In this document: piece after piece, positions 13,113-22,930 of the stretch
Numbering within the stretch: position 1 is the stretch's first letter
Layout: each line of letters starts with the position of its first letter
Source of the DNA: Loxodes magnus
Lineage: Eukaryota; Ciliophora; Karyorelictea; Loxodida; Loxodidae
Length of the DNA stretch: 64,000 bases
Assembly: GCA_946699065.1 (NCBI GenBank)
Contig: CAMPDV010000011.1
Coordinates: 372,001-436,000, forward strand
Direction: 5' to 3'
Program-made: the position numbers and the translations under genes
Notes under the pieces: generated by a model
What the model was told of the DNA's origin: nothing
Seen by the model: the letters and a program-made list of their open reading frames with translations, nothing else
Database searches by the model: none

Positions 13113-15041
13113 TCAAGCAACTTCATAACTTACTCTTACGTTCTTTCCCTTTTTATTAATCTTTTTAACATTCAATTTTCCAATTTCTTTTATATGCTTA
13201 ACATGAGTACCTCCACAATTACAGCCTTCGTCTTCTTCTAGTAATTTAACAAATCTTAACTAGTTTTAATCTAAAGAAATCGTCACTTAGTCGTTTTCTC
13301 TTACGTTTTAGATGATATCATTGCAGTTCTATTATATCTTTTCTATCAACTCATTTTTATCTACATTTTTAGGTAGATCTCCTAAGTACTCAACATAAGC
13401 TCCTTAAAGAAAATGATATCCTTTGCCTGGCTTTCAGTTTAGATTTATCCTTCTCACAGCTACATCTAGTAAATGCCCAGCAGAATGGCATTTCGCAACT
13501 TTTACTCTGAAGTCTTGATCTATTTTAATTTGAACTTCTTCTCCTTGTTAGAATGTTTTTCCTTAGTCTTCAAATTCCCCAATATGTACTATTTATTTTT
13601 GCTCGTTTTATTCTAAGCTTGTTACTTTAAAAACTGCTCCTTGGGAATTGACTATAGCTCCTTAATCTGAGGGTTAACCACCTCCTTAAGGATGGAAAAT
13701 AGTTTTGCTCAGCAAAATTTTGATTTAAGGAGACTTGGAATTATCTACTTAAAGAACTTGTGCTGTTGATGAGAACTTATAAGAGTCAGCATAATACTCT
13801 CTTTCTTGATTTTAGTTCGATTAAGTAGATTCAACCATATTATTAAATTAAATCTTTTAAGAAGAAACTGATTTTACTAGTTCTCTACCAATCAACATTC
13901 TTCTAATCTCATTCGTTCCTCCTCCTATTTCATAAAGCTTTGCATCTCTCAATAATCTGTCTGCTTAGCTACTTTCATCAAATCCATATTAACCTATAAA
14001 TAAAAAATTACCTAGCAAGCTCATTATTTAATTAGTCACAGCAACACTTTCTTCAGAAACTCTTAAAATCAAAGAAGCGCATTCAATTCTTGTTTGCTCA
14101 CTGTTATCTGCTTTTAAGGCTATTTAATATAGAGCGTTTCTGCAGGCTTATAAAGTTGTGTATATTTATCCTATCACTTCTTTAGCTCCATTATCACATA
14201 CACTATTTATCTACTTTGGCAATAGAAGATCATAGGCAGATTGCATTATTCCAACTGGTCCAGCAGAAAGACATAATCTTTCATAATCGAGTCCTGACAT
14301 AAGGATATAAACTCCTTTATTATACTAGCCTAAAATATTTGAAGCTGGAACTTTAACATCATCAAAAACTAGCTCAGCTGTTAGGCTTCCTCTCATACCA
14401 ATTTTTTTAAGTTTTTGAGCTATTTAAATTCCTTATTTTTTTTCAACTAAAAATGTAGTTATGCCTTTGTGCTATTTATCTGGTTCAGTTTTGGCATAAA
14501 CAACAAATACATCAGCTAAAGGTCCATTTGTAATTCACATTTTATTTCCACTTAAAACATAATATTATCCATCAGCAGACTTCTTTGCACTCAACTATAA
14601 TCCTGCAGCATCTGAGCCAGATCCAGGCTCACTTATAGCTAATGCCCCAATTCAATCTCCACTGCATAATTTAGGAAGATACATAGCTTTTTGCTCTTTC
14701 GTTCCATGTTTAGTAATTTAGTTAACACATAAATTGCTATGAGCTATATAGCTTAATCCAACAGAAGCAGAAGCTTTGCTTATTTCTTCTACAAAATGGC
14801 AATGTGCTGTATATCCAAGTTAACTACCTCCAAATTCCTTAGGAGCTGTTGGCCCAAGAACTCCAATTTATCCAAAATCTTTCCATACTTTTTTCATGTC
14901 AAAATGATCTTGCTAATCTATCTAATAAGCTATAGGAGCAATATTCTTTAAACAATAGTCTTAAAGGTTGCTCTTTATCTTTATAATTTAAGAACTTATA
15001 GACTATGTCTAGAAGTTTCTTGAAACAAGGAACGAAAACAT
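13113..15041 (-). CDS. Acyl-CoA dehydrogenase (isovaleryl-CoA DH-like) fused to AlaX tRNA-editing domain
   Basis: 636 residues, ATG at 15041, TGA at 13113-13115, one 18-nt intron at 13994-14011. Residues 1-~395 are a mitochondrial acyl-CoA dehydrogenase: short basic N-terminus ([13 protein letters not shown]), FAD/substrate motifs [13 protein letters not shown] and NKMWITNGP (Trp by TGA), GLDYERL with the Glu position used by isovaleryl-CoA DH, and the C-terminal signature [18 protein letters not shown]. After [12 protein letters not shown] comes TAA (Gln) and 16 nt later an in-frame Met begins a ~241-residue alanyl-tRNA editing domain with HSAGH and CNCGGTH zinc motifs. No TGA separates the two halves, so with this code they form one polypeptide. 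It is divergent from the B-box gene (start codons 19 bp apart). If TAA served as a stop here, these would be two adjacent genes. Confidence 0.85.
13994..14011 (-). other. 18-nt intron
   Basis: Minus-strand GTAATTTTTTATTTATAG. Its length is a multiple of three so the frame stays open either way, but removal restores the LLGQYGF spacing expected before the conserved LRDAK segment of acyl-CoA dehydrogenases. Confidence 0.65.
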
Positions 15042-15060
15042 TTTTAATAAATAATCGTTA

Positions 15061-16990
15061 ATGGCAACTAAAGAGCAGAGGTAATATAACAGATTAGAAG
15101 ACTAGAAATCCTTGAGACCTGATAATAGAGATGCTTACAAGAAAATTATGTCAGAAGAATCCTCTGATTTATAGAAATAGGGTGCTAAAAATAGAGAGTA
15201 ACTAAGAAGTTCTTAATAACAGTTTGCTAAAACTAGTTCCTAACTTAAGGAATCATCTCCAATAGGAATTTCTTAAGATATATAGAAGAAACATTATTAA
15301 GGTAGAGCTATTTATGACGTTTAGCACAACACTGCTACATGTTATAATCATGGAAAAATTTTTTCGTCTTATTGTGAGACATGTGAAGAACCTTGTTGCG
15401 AAGATTGTAAAAATTTTGGACATCGTGTAATAAGCATTAACGACGCTTATAGAAAGAGAATGAGCTAGATTTATAACATGATGAATACTCATCTTTACTA
15501 GAAAAAAGAAATTTTAGTCTAGCAACTGAGAAAAAGAGATTAACTCATTGAAGAAATTAGAGGAACAACGCTCAGTATTGAAAGAGAACTAAGAGCAGAA
15601 TTTGCAAGTATGATTGAACGATTAAATGCGACATCTGGACAAAAGCTAACTCTACTTTAATATGATAAAGATGAATTATAGGCAGATATTAATAAAGTTA
15701 AGGAAATTGCTTCATCAATAGATTCTTCATAAGCTGATCACTTATAATTCCTTGTAAGGTCAAAAGGAATAATAGAAAACATAGAAAAAGCTCTTGCTAA
15801 ACCATATAGAGCTGATATTTAAGTAACCACTGAAGATCTTCCTAAAGAATTATCCCATACAAGAGAGTTAGTAACTTAATGCTAAATTTATAAGGAATTG
15901 AATGCCTCTAAAGACGAACTTATATGAAGACTTATATAAACAAATAAAAATATTTAATAAGTAAATCCTGTAATGCAAGAGGAAATCAACGAGTGGATGA
16001 AGATTTGCAATAAATATCAAGATACACTCAGTAGACTCAACTTGAAATGCATTTATTGCGATGTATCAATAGATGAAAATACAGTAAATACATTATGTGA
16101 GAAAAATTCTACAATTGATATTCATACTGGACATCCTTAGCACTTAGTTGGAAATGGCAGACATAATTTTATGCATATTAGTAAAGCAACTCCATTATAG
16201 GAAGAAGAAATATTTAAAGAAATAAGACAAAAATGCAGTTCCCTTAATATAAATCTAGAAGTAATGTTTAAAGAATATGATAAAACCTTAACTGGTAAGT
16301 CTTTTTACTTCAGGCTATGTTAATTTACACGATTTTTGTTACTTACTATTTCATTATTTCACAGTTGGAGAAACTTAAGCAGAATCTATTGCTGATAATT
16401 TGTTTCCTGAACCAGATAAAAGGCATTTAGTAGATTATAATGCCTTCTTAAGAAGGATTTATTTGTCTACTACAAAACCCTTGTTTAATGAGAACTTTTA
16501 AGATAAATTTAGCGATGAAGAAAATGTATAGAATAAATCAAATATTTTAGGAAGAAAATCAATTGAAAAATAGGAAAATAAGTAAGCTAATAAAGGACAA
16601 AGAACAAAAGAATTAGAAATCAGATAATCAAAATAAATCCAAAGCACAAGCATCTCGAAAACAAACCTTCGCTATTCCTAGGATAAGGATACTTCTTTGG
16701 AAAGGAGGATAAAATTCTAAGAAGAGGAAAAATCTTCAAAAAAATAAAATACGTAAGAAGACTTTGAAAAGAAACTGAGAGAAAAATACTTTATTAGAGC
16801 AAAAGATCTAAAGAAAGAAATTTAAATCTTTTTGGATGAAGATGGAACTTGTTCTATAGATAAGTTTAAGGTGGCTTTATACAAGGCAGGACTAGGACTT
16901 ACAAACGAAGAAATTCAAAAAGCAGCATTATTAGTGCCTACGAAAGACGGAAGAGTTACTTATACAGATTTTGTAAACTTATTTCAATGA
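15061..16990 (+). CDS. B-box zinc finger / coiled-coil / EF-hand protein
   Basis: 636 residues, ATG at 15061, TGA at 16988-16990, one 19-nt intron at 16295-16313. Residues ~92-125 hold a B-box-type zinc site (CYNHGKIFSSYCETC, CCEDC, then GH). A coiled coil follows at ~135-300 (QLRKRDQLIEEIRGT...). A region with paired Cys (CIYCDV) is next. An EF-hand-like segment (YDKTLTGYVNLHDFCYLLF) lies across the intron, and a second, degenerate EF pair sits at the C-terminus (DEDGTCSIDKFKVALYKAG, TKDGRVTYTDFVNLF). A Trp is encoded by TGA in ELIWRLIQ. The combination suggests a calcium-responsive scaffold, perhaps ciliary; the function is unknown. Its 3' end is 22 bp from that of SmE (convergent). Confidence 0.85.
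16295..16313 (+). other. 19-nt intron
   Basis: GTAAGTCTTTTTACTTCAG, phase 1. Removal makes the EF-hand segment TGYVNLHDF continuous and preserves the frame to the TGA stop. Confidence 0.85.
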
Positions 16991-17012
16991 CTTACTTAAT
17001 TATTTAAATATG

Positions 17013-17316
17013 TCAAGCGCCTGTGCTCATTATACAAGTGATATTATCTCCTTTAAGCAATATTCTCCCCAAATTTTTTCTTGTCTGCTTTTTGATAGAA
17101 ATTTCTTCAGCATCATCTAATACTAAATTCATAAATTCATCAAATCCCTATAAGAATATAAAAGCTTACTAAAATTATTCCTTCAATTCTTAAATCATTA
17201 TTATCAAATAACCAAACTTGAACTCTAGCTTTTGACTTTAAAAATTTGTAAATCAAGCTGACAGGCTTGAGCATCATCTTTTGCAGCTTTTTGAATTGTC
17301 CCTAGGTTGTCGCCAT
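17013..17316 (-). CDS. SNRPE: Small nuclear ribonucleoprotein SmE
   Basis: 93 residues (human SmE has 92), ATG at 17316, TGA at 17013-17015, one 22-nt intron. The Sm1 motif is clear ([20 protein letters not shown], then [15 protein letters not shown]), as is Sm2 ([14 protein letters not shown]). The intron GTAAG...TTATAG interrupts IIL-GFDE exactly where homology demands continuity. SmE is one of seven Sm core proteins of spliceosomal snRNPs, a fitting neighbour in a genome with tiny introns. The next gene's stop is 54 bp upstream. Confidence 0.96.
17148..17169 (-). other. 22-nt intron in SmE
   Basis: Minus-strand GTAAG...CTTATAG (22 nt). Removal gives IEGIILGFDEFMN, matching the invariant SmE sequence. 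This is the best homology-anchored intron in the window. Confidence 0.95.
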
Positions 17317-17370
17317 TTTAGATATTTTAAAAAAATAAAAATTTAAATTTCTTATTTCAAATTAATTAAG

Positions 17371-19367
17371 TCATTACTATTAGGTAATTTAGTCTACTCT
17401 TATTTAATTATTATTTCGAGATATTTTATAATTTGGGTCATATGCTTAAATTATTATATTAACTAGATATTTAAACAAAACCGTTAAATCGATATTCTTG
17501 TGTCTTAGGTGCCATCATGCTTAAACATCTTATTATGAACTATACCCTGAATTTCAGAAAAATCTTCCTCGAGCTTTCTCTTCTTACAATTTTACTATAG
17601 ATTTAAAGGGAGTTAGATACTCAGCAAATATCAGAAATTTTATCCAGTCATAACTGACAAAAACATTATCTTGAACTCTTTGCTTAGCATTTTAAGGCTA
17701 ATAACGTTGAATATTTATTGAGGGTTTAGATTGGTTTCATTTAAAAATAGTGATGAGCATCATCTTCTACTAGGGTTTTAGTAGAAATAAATTAAATCTT
17801 ATACCTATGAATTATGAATCAAATCAAAAACAGAATATCTCTAATGATAGTAGTACTCGAAATCAAAAATAACCTATATATTCATTAGCCTAAAAATGTT
17901 TTATTCTTCTTTATTCTCAATAATTTCAATTAGCTTGCTCCTTTGTAACTCTTTCTTGATTTCCTTTCTTATTTTATTCACTTTATACTATAAAATTCCT
18001 TTATAGCTTTCCCTTTAGTAATTTCGCAACCTAACACTTCTAATTTTACTTATTTCTATTGCGTTTCAGATCTGCTAGCAGTTTATACTACAATACTTAA
18101 AGAAGTAGTCAATATTAATTACCTTAAAATAGTCTTTAGTATATTTATCCCTATTTACTCTTTAATTATAACTACCTAGTCTACATTTCTCACAAAGAGG
18201 TTTTTATAATATAGGACATACTTCAGTAGAAGCTTCTCTACAAACACAGCAGGAAGCAAAAGTAAGATAGTATATTATCATTTTCCAAAAGTAAGGCAAG
18301 TGCAGATATGAATTAAATATCACAATTGCTTCTTTAATAAGACTCAAAGCGAATGTATTTCTAGCACTCTTTTCTAGAATAATAGGTATTCTTGAAAGTA
18401 AATATAAGTTCTTGCTTACTTATGCCAAAGAATACAGATCAGGAATAGTTAAAAACTAAGAAATATGAAAGAGCAAAGGAGCACTAGAATCATTAAGGTT
18501 ATTAAATTATTTCACTGCATAAAATACTTTGGAGGTCATAATAAACTCTGGAATATCCTAGGCATTTAAATTGAAGTGAGCATCATTCCAGTTTTGTAAT
18601 CAAGTGTAAAAGATCTAAACTTACTAGTCTCTAAGTAAATCCTAAGAAACTTAATAAGTATTTTATCCAATGTAAATATCATATAAAGGAATGAAGCATA
18701 GCAAGTGACTAACTTTCTAGGAATTTATTTCTAAAATTTCAATATTTCCAGGTGTTACTTCATTTTAGCATGTTTCACATATTTTATTCTTCTTAGTAAT
18801 ATCAGCTCCAAATCTCATCAAATCAAACCGAATGAAAGGATCCATTAAAGCGGGAAAAATAAATTTTTGAAATATCAACACTTAATTCAAATAGTTTAAC
18901 TAAGATTTATTTAAAATATCTTATCCCTAACTTTGAACAATATAATGCGATATATCATTAACTATTCAATCATAAATAGCCTTATTTACATCTATTTATA
19001 TTTACTATATGCTAATTATATTTTTGAACTGATTTAAAATAATTATCAAGCAAGAGTTTTTATTGCCTACTTTATTTGATAATTCAATAAGTTAAATCTT
19101 ATATAAAAATTAGTGGCTTAAAGATTTAAGTTGAATCTACTTTATATATTAGAAATAATACTCATTAAAGATATTTGCTATTTTTATACTAAAATTAAGA
19201 AATTTATAATAACAAGATTCTTAAATAAATACTAACATAAAAATATCAACTGCTTTCTTAAAAAGCTATACAAATGCTTTATCTTAGAGCATGTTAGTAG
19301 GTTAAATAGAAATAACTGATTTAATTTTTTTTTGATAATCGAGTGCTTAAATTTTCTAAAGTTTCAT
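17371..19367 (-). CDS. F-box-like protein with Cys-rich segments
   Basis: About 653 residues, ATG at 19367, TGA at 17371-17373, with a 35-nt intron proposed at 17770-17804 (GTATAAG...CCCTAG). The N-terminal third is Gln/Ile-rich helix. A CETCQ site lies in the first half. An F-box-like segment (LLFHISQFLTIPDLYSLAQV SKNL) sits mid-protein and is followed by a putative zinc site (CCVCREASTEVCPIL, CEKCR). The last ~150 residues (WIKFLIFAEYLTPF..., DVQAWWHLRHKNIDL) are read only after the intron. A 23-nt intron just downstream would also restore the frame. The F-box suggests an SCF substrate receptor; this is inference from one motif. Confidence 0.68.
17770..17804 (-). other. Probable 35-nt intron
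   Basis: Minus-strand GTATAAG...ACCCTAG. Removal shifts the frame into the well-composed C-terminal region. A 23-nt alternative (GTTATT...GCTAAG) lies slightly downstream and cannot be excluded. Confidence 0.5.
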
Positions 19368-19559
19368 TGTGTGCTTTTTTTTAAATAAAGATATTTAAAC
19401 TATTTGAGGTTAAGATGTTTATAAAATTTTTCAATGGCTTTAGCAAAGAAATGCGGATAGCAAAAAATAAAGGTTAATTGATAAATTTTTAAAGAGTAGT
19501 TTTCAATCTATCGATATTTGCTGCCTATTTATTTATAATATTTCTTTAAAACCGTCATA

Positions 19560-19681
19560 GTTGTTCGAAGGTGAACAACAAGGTCATCTTCATCAGAGGT
19601 TGGGGAAGTTAAGTACCCATAATCGACTTTATGTCTTCCTCTGCTTTGGTTTAGCCTCGAGACATAAGATTCTTAGACCTT
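19560..19681. ncRNA. Candidate pseudoknotted structured RNA, copy 1
   Basis: Written on the + strand. A 7-bp hairpin GTTGTTC/GAACAAC (19560-19579) is followed at once by an outer helix AAGGTC (19580-19585)/GACCTT (19676-19681). Inside are CAGAGG (19594-19599)/CCTCTG (19638-19643) and TTATGTC (19629-19635)/GACATAA (19661-19667), which interleave as an H-type pseudoknot, plus a small GGGG...CCC hairpin. The core 19588-19650 recurs at 19748-19808. The element is more GC-rich than its surroundings. Transcription, strand and class are unknown; a repeat or DNA element is also possible. Confidence 0.45.
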
Positions 19682-19740
19682 CGACGTTGGCTTGACTTGG
19701 TTTCGTTTATTTTTAATACTGGAACGAAAAAGAAATAATA

Positions 19741-19856
19741 TTGCGAGCTTCATCAGAGGTGGGAAATTTAAGTACCCATAATTGACATATGTCGTCCTCT
19801 GCTTTGGTGATGCAATGAGACACAATCCTGCCATGTCCTTGGACCTCCAGCAAGTA
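19741..19856. ncRNA. Candidate structured RNA, diverged copy 2
   Basis: The core 19748-19808 matches 19588-19650 at roughly 85% with small indels (shared CTTCATCAGAGG, AAGTACCCATAAT, CCTCTGCTTTGGT). The CAGAGG/CCTCTG helix and the GGG...CCC hairpin are kept. The second pseudoknot helix is reduced to TGTC/GACA, and the outer closure may be TTGC (19741-19744)/GCAA (19851-19854). The flanks differ from copy 1, so only the fold core appears conserved. Confidence 0.42.
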
Positions 19857-19883
19857 TTAAAGATTACGAGTATTCTAAAATTA

Positions 19884-19998
19884 TATCAGTATTGAACATT
19901 TTATCAATACTGAATAATTATACCAGTATTGAACAAGGTCTATCAGTATCTGATAATTTTATCAGTAACAAACATTCTTGTCAGTATGAAACATTTTT
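19884..19998. repeat. Degenerate ~19-bp tandem repeat, about six units
   Basis: Units resembling ATCAGTATTGAACATTTT recur with a 19-20 bp period: ATCAGTATTGAACA, an altered ATCAATACTGAATAA, CCAGTATTGAACAA, ATCAGTATCTGATAA, ATCAGTAACAAACA and GTCAGTATGAAACA. The second unit carries CAATACTG, the reverse complement of CAGTATTG, so it can pair with its neighbours. The array lies directly between structured copy 2 and the third structured element. Confidence 0.7.
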
Positions 19999-20073
19999 TT
20001 TAAAGAGCTGCGCACCAACGAGAGTGCTACGCGTTCTATAATCAAATTTATTTATTTATATAAATTAAAATAT

Positions 20074-20223
20074 GGACGGTGGGTCTCAAGCTAGTTCTTA
20101 GTTTGAGAATCACCATTAGAATAAGCGAGTCTTATTCTGTAGTCCGCGTCTCAGAAACTCTCCTATTCTCTATGCCGGCAACTTGGATAGGAGCTTGGAT
20201 AAAAAGCAAGGCATAGCTGAGAC
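20074..20223. ncRNA. Third structured element with perfect pseudoknot helices
   Basis: Helices read on the + strand: GGAC (20074-20077)/GTCC (20142-20145) encloses two hairpins, GGTG..TCTCAA (20078-20089)/TTGAGA..CACC (20103-20114) and AGAATAA (20118-20124)/TTATTCT (20132-20138). Then GTCTCAG (20148-20154)/CTGAGAC (20217-20223) encloses CTCCTAT (20160-20166)/ATAGGAG (20187-20193) interleaved with CTATGCC (20170-20176)/GGCATAG (20210-20216). A 4-bp hairpin GCTT/AAGC sits inside. Three perfect 7-bp helices in so short a span are unlikely by chance in this AT-rich DNA. The topology parallels copy 1, although the sequence differs. Confidence 0.5.
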
Positions 20224-20400
20224 AAAATTTAACTAAGATTTTTTAATTATAGAAGACTCCAAGAACTTTTCATTTGTAAAAGAATGAGAACTCTATAAGA
20301 GTTCCAACTCCGGCCTTCGACAGTAACCATAAGATTTAAGAGAAGAAAGTTTCAAATTTTTGAATCCGAAACAAGGGTAAATGAAGCTTAAGAATTTTTT

Positions 20401-21605
20401 ATGTAAAACTATTAATTTGTGGATAGCCTAAAAAAGGGCAGATTCACATTAATCTATTTATTATTATTCTTATTATTATTCAGTTTTTTGCTCAGTTGAT
20501 AATCATTAGATATTCAATTTTTCTTTCGAGTTCTTATATTTTACTTAGAAATTTATAATTTTCTTATTGCTTAATTTTGAGGCTTAAAATATTTTTTACT
20601 TTGACTGAGAACAATTCTTTTAAGATGAGACTTTTTTCAAGGAATTTTCCATTTTTATAAAAGATAAAATAAAGATTTATTACGAAATCTGAATAGCTTA
20701 TAGATTGAATTAGAGAGATTAATCCTATCACAAAGGTAAATCATCTACTCCGAAATAAGTTGAAATACTTAGAAAATAATAAACTATATTAGGCATTTAG
20801 TTTATTTTTTAATCTGACAATGCAATAAATTTAAAATTTAAAGTAATAATATTAGTAATATTGAAAGTTTTAGATACTAGAATTATAGGAACTTTATTAA
20901 GGTGGATGAGGTAGAATATCAAATTAAAAAATCAGTGAAATTGCAAAACAAAGAAAAGTTTAAATATAAAATAAATAAAATCTACAATATTTAAGAGATT
21001 TAAGAGTGAAATTAAGAGAAGTTAAATATTTGTTATAAGGAGGACAGGGATTTGTAGATTAATATTTATCAGAATTTACCAATTATAAACAAAATTCAAC
21101 AATTTCCTAGAGCTAATGGAATGCATATTACTCTAAAAGATATCGATGAATGATCCGATGGATGTGGAACAAAAGCATACGATGAGTTATATTTCTCATT
21201 GGAAATAATGAGATGCTGATATTGCAAGAGGCCATTGTATAAAGTGCGAAGTTGTTAACAATTTAGACTAAAAGAAAAGAGAATCATAGGAAATTAGGTG
21301 AAACATTTATTCAGGCTTTATTTCTATTAAAAAGGTAAACTTAGTATGAAAAAATACTCAAACTAAACAAAGAAGCTCCATATATCAAAATGAAGATAAT
21401 TAATTCAATAAGAAATGAATGAGACTCGACTTATCGCAATCTATTAGAAAGAACAAACAAAAAATCATCAGGATTTATGATAAAATAATCCAAGCAAATT
21501 TGAAGTTAATGCTTTTATTCAACAATAAACTTTTAACTTATGAGGAACCAAATATAGGAGAAATCACGTAATTAATATAATAATTATTATTATATATTTT
21601 CATGA
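20401..21605 (+). CDS. Unresolved multi-exon coding region
   Basis: Several consecutive blocks have coding character, but in different frames, implying introns I cannot all place. An ATG at 20401 starts a signal-like hydrophobic stretch (LIYLLLFLLLFSFLL). 20513-20800 reads as a helical protein (FEAQNIFYFDWEQFFQDE). 20830-21250 reads QNYRNFIKVDEVEYQIKKS with a CWYCKRP motif. A candidate 23-nt intron (GTGCGAAG...ATTTAG) leads to KLGETFIQALFLLKRQTQ and a TGA at 21603-21605. No family is recognised. The region lies next to the structured elements and could be a decayed or mobile-element gene. Confidence 0.33.
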
Positions 21606-22214
21606 AATATACAGTATTTTTTTCTAAATTATTAGGCTTTCTTTCTCGTCAGTATCTCTCTTGCTAATATTCTTTTTTATGTTTTTTGAAATAGTCAAAA
21701 ACGTCAATATAAATTTTTTCACACTTACAACATAGTATTTCTTCACAGTTAGTTTAGTTAGTATCTTAGGGGGCATAAATACAGTATTTTTAATTCCATT
21801 TTATCTATGATTTCATTTTCTTCTTGTTGTGCATATTAAAGTTTAGATTATAAATGATTTTCTTCTATTTTTCTCAAATCACTATTTATAATTTTAACTT
21901 TTTAAATTTAATTAATTTATAATTTAAAATTAAACTATTAAGGTAAATTAAATTAAATTTTGCAAATATGTTGTACTAAAAGCTATTAAGATATAAACAA
22001 CAAAAATATAAAACTTATAGTATAAGCAAAGCAATGGAAATAAATAAAATAATAAAGAATATTGCTTTATTTTAATTATAAAAGGTAATACGTATATTAA
22101 AATTGTTAAATGCTATAAATTAACAAAATATTTAATTTTATTCGTAAAATTTTTGAAATCCATAATTTTATTGTAGAATATCTATAATTAAATAAAGTTA
22201 AAGAAAAATTTTTG

Positions 22215-22440
22215 TTTTGCAAAAAAACAGAACTGTATGAAACTGTACATTCCATAATTTACCATATATATGGTAATCTCAGTCAGCTCTGTTTCAGGAT
22301 TGATCTTCGCCGCCAATTCCATGAACAGTCAAGCACAGATACACTCTGTGAATTAATTCAGACCGAGAAAGGATTAAGTTCCAGTCGTCCTTATTGAAAC
22401 CTGCTCCGACCGTTAAAATCAATTACTTTGCTCTAGGAAA
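22215..22440. other. GC-richer block, possible structured RNA
   Basis: About 225 bp of markedly higher GC than its flanks. It contains a perfect palindrome ACCATATATATGGT and several local complementarities. Neither strand shows a recognisable protein family, although both have long open frames under this code. It could be a small nuclear, nucleolar or RNase P-type RNA; none of the families I know was matched with confidence. Confidence 0.3.
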
Positions 22441-22456
22441 GGTATCCAAAAAATTA

Positions 22457-22930
22457 TCAAGCGAGTCTATATTTGAAAAATGCACGATTCCTATCAGTTC
22501 CATATTAATTATTACATAAAAAAATGATAATAATAAATTAACTTGACTCTACCAATATTAGGTTAGCGATGAACCATTATTTTAATTTTAATAACAGTTT
22601 AGTTTCATTTTTGCTTTACTATATATTCTCATTTTCTTCCATAAATTCCATTTGTTCTTAAGAAGATTGACTAAGATCGATTTCAATAATAAAGTTTTTT
22701 AATAATAGCATTATTTGCTGCATTTGCTCCTTTACTATTTTTTCTCTCTTTCTCAAGCTATATTATCTATTTTTTTGTTGTTGATGACTCTTAATTTTGC
22801 TACTATGTAATAATCTTTCAGTTTTTTATCCTTAATGTCTTGAAAAATGTTAAATTACCAGCAACTTTTATAAAAAAAAGTTCCTGAGCAACCATAAATC
22901 TTCTTCGGTACTATAGTTAATTTTTGGCAT
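22457..22930 (-). CDS. Small hypothetical protein, SANT/MYB-like start
   Basis: 157 residues, ATG at 22930, TGA at 22457-22459, no intron assumed. The N-terminus PKINYSTEEDLWLLRNFF resembles helix 1 of a SANT/MYB domain (acidic EED, then W/L spacing), but helices 2 and 3 are not convincing. The middle is a charged coiled coil (QYSLRKREKIVKEQMQQI, SQEQMEFMEENENIQQ). A 20-nt intron (GTAATTTAAC...TTCAAG) after QKLL would instead give a more MYB-like KNWKIIT but a poorer downstream frame. Confidence 0.42.

Noticed and set aside
19588..19625. Possible 5S rRNA (GGGGAAGTTAAGTACCC)
   Set aside because: Only a short stretch resembles the 5S loop A/helix III region; the remaining conserved 5S positions and overall fold are absent.
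20160..20216. Twister or HDV ribozyme
   Set aside because: The strand order is HDV-like and GGATAAAA recalls a twister segment, but conserved catalytic nucleotides and helix lengths of neither class are present; kept only as an unclassified pseudoknot.
21550..21830. Minus-strand ORF with a CCKCEKIYIDVF zinc-like motif
   Set aside because: It overlaps the tail of the unresolved + strand gene, has no clear stop or homologue, and its coding character depends on two TGA read as Trp.
22380..22440. SRP RNA helix 8 (GGTCGGAGCAGG)
   Set aside because: The expected GNAR tetraloop and flanking asymmetric loop are not in the right order.
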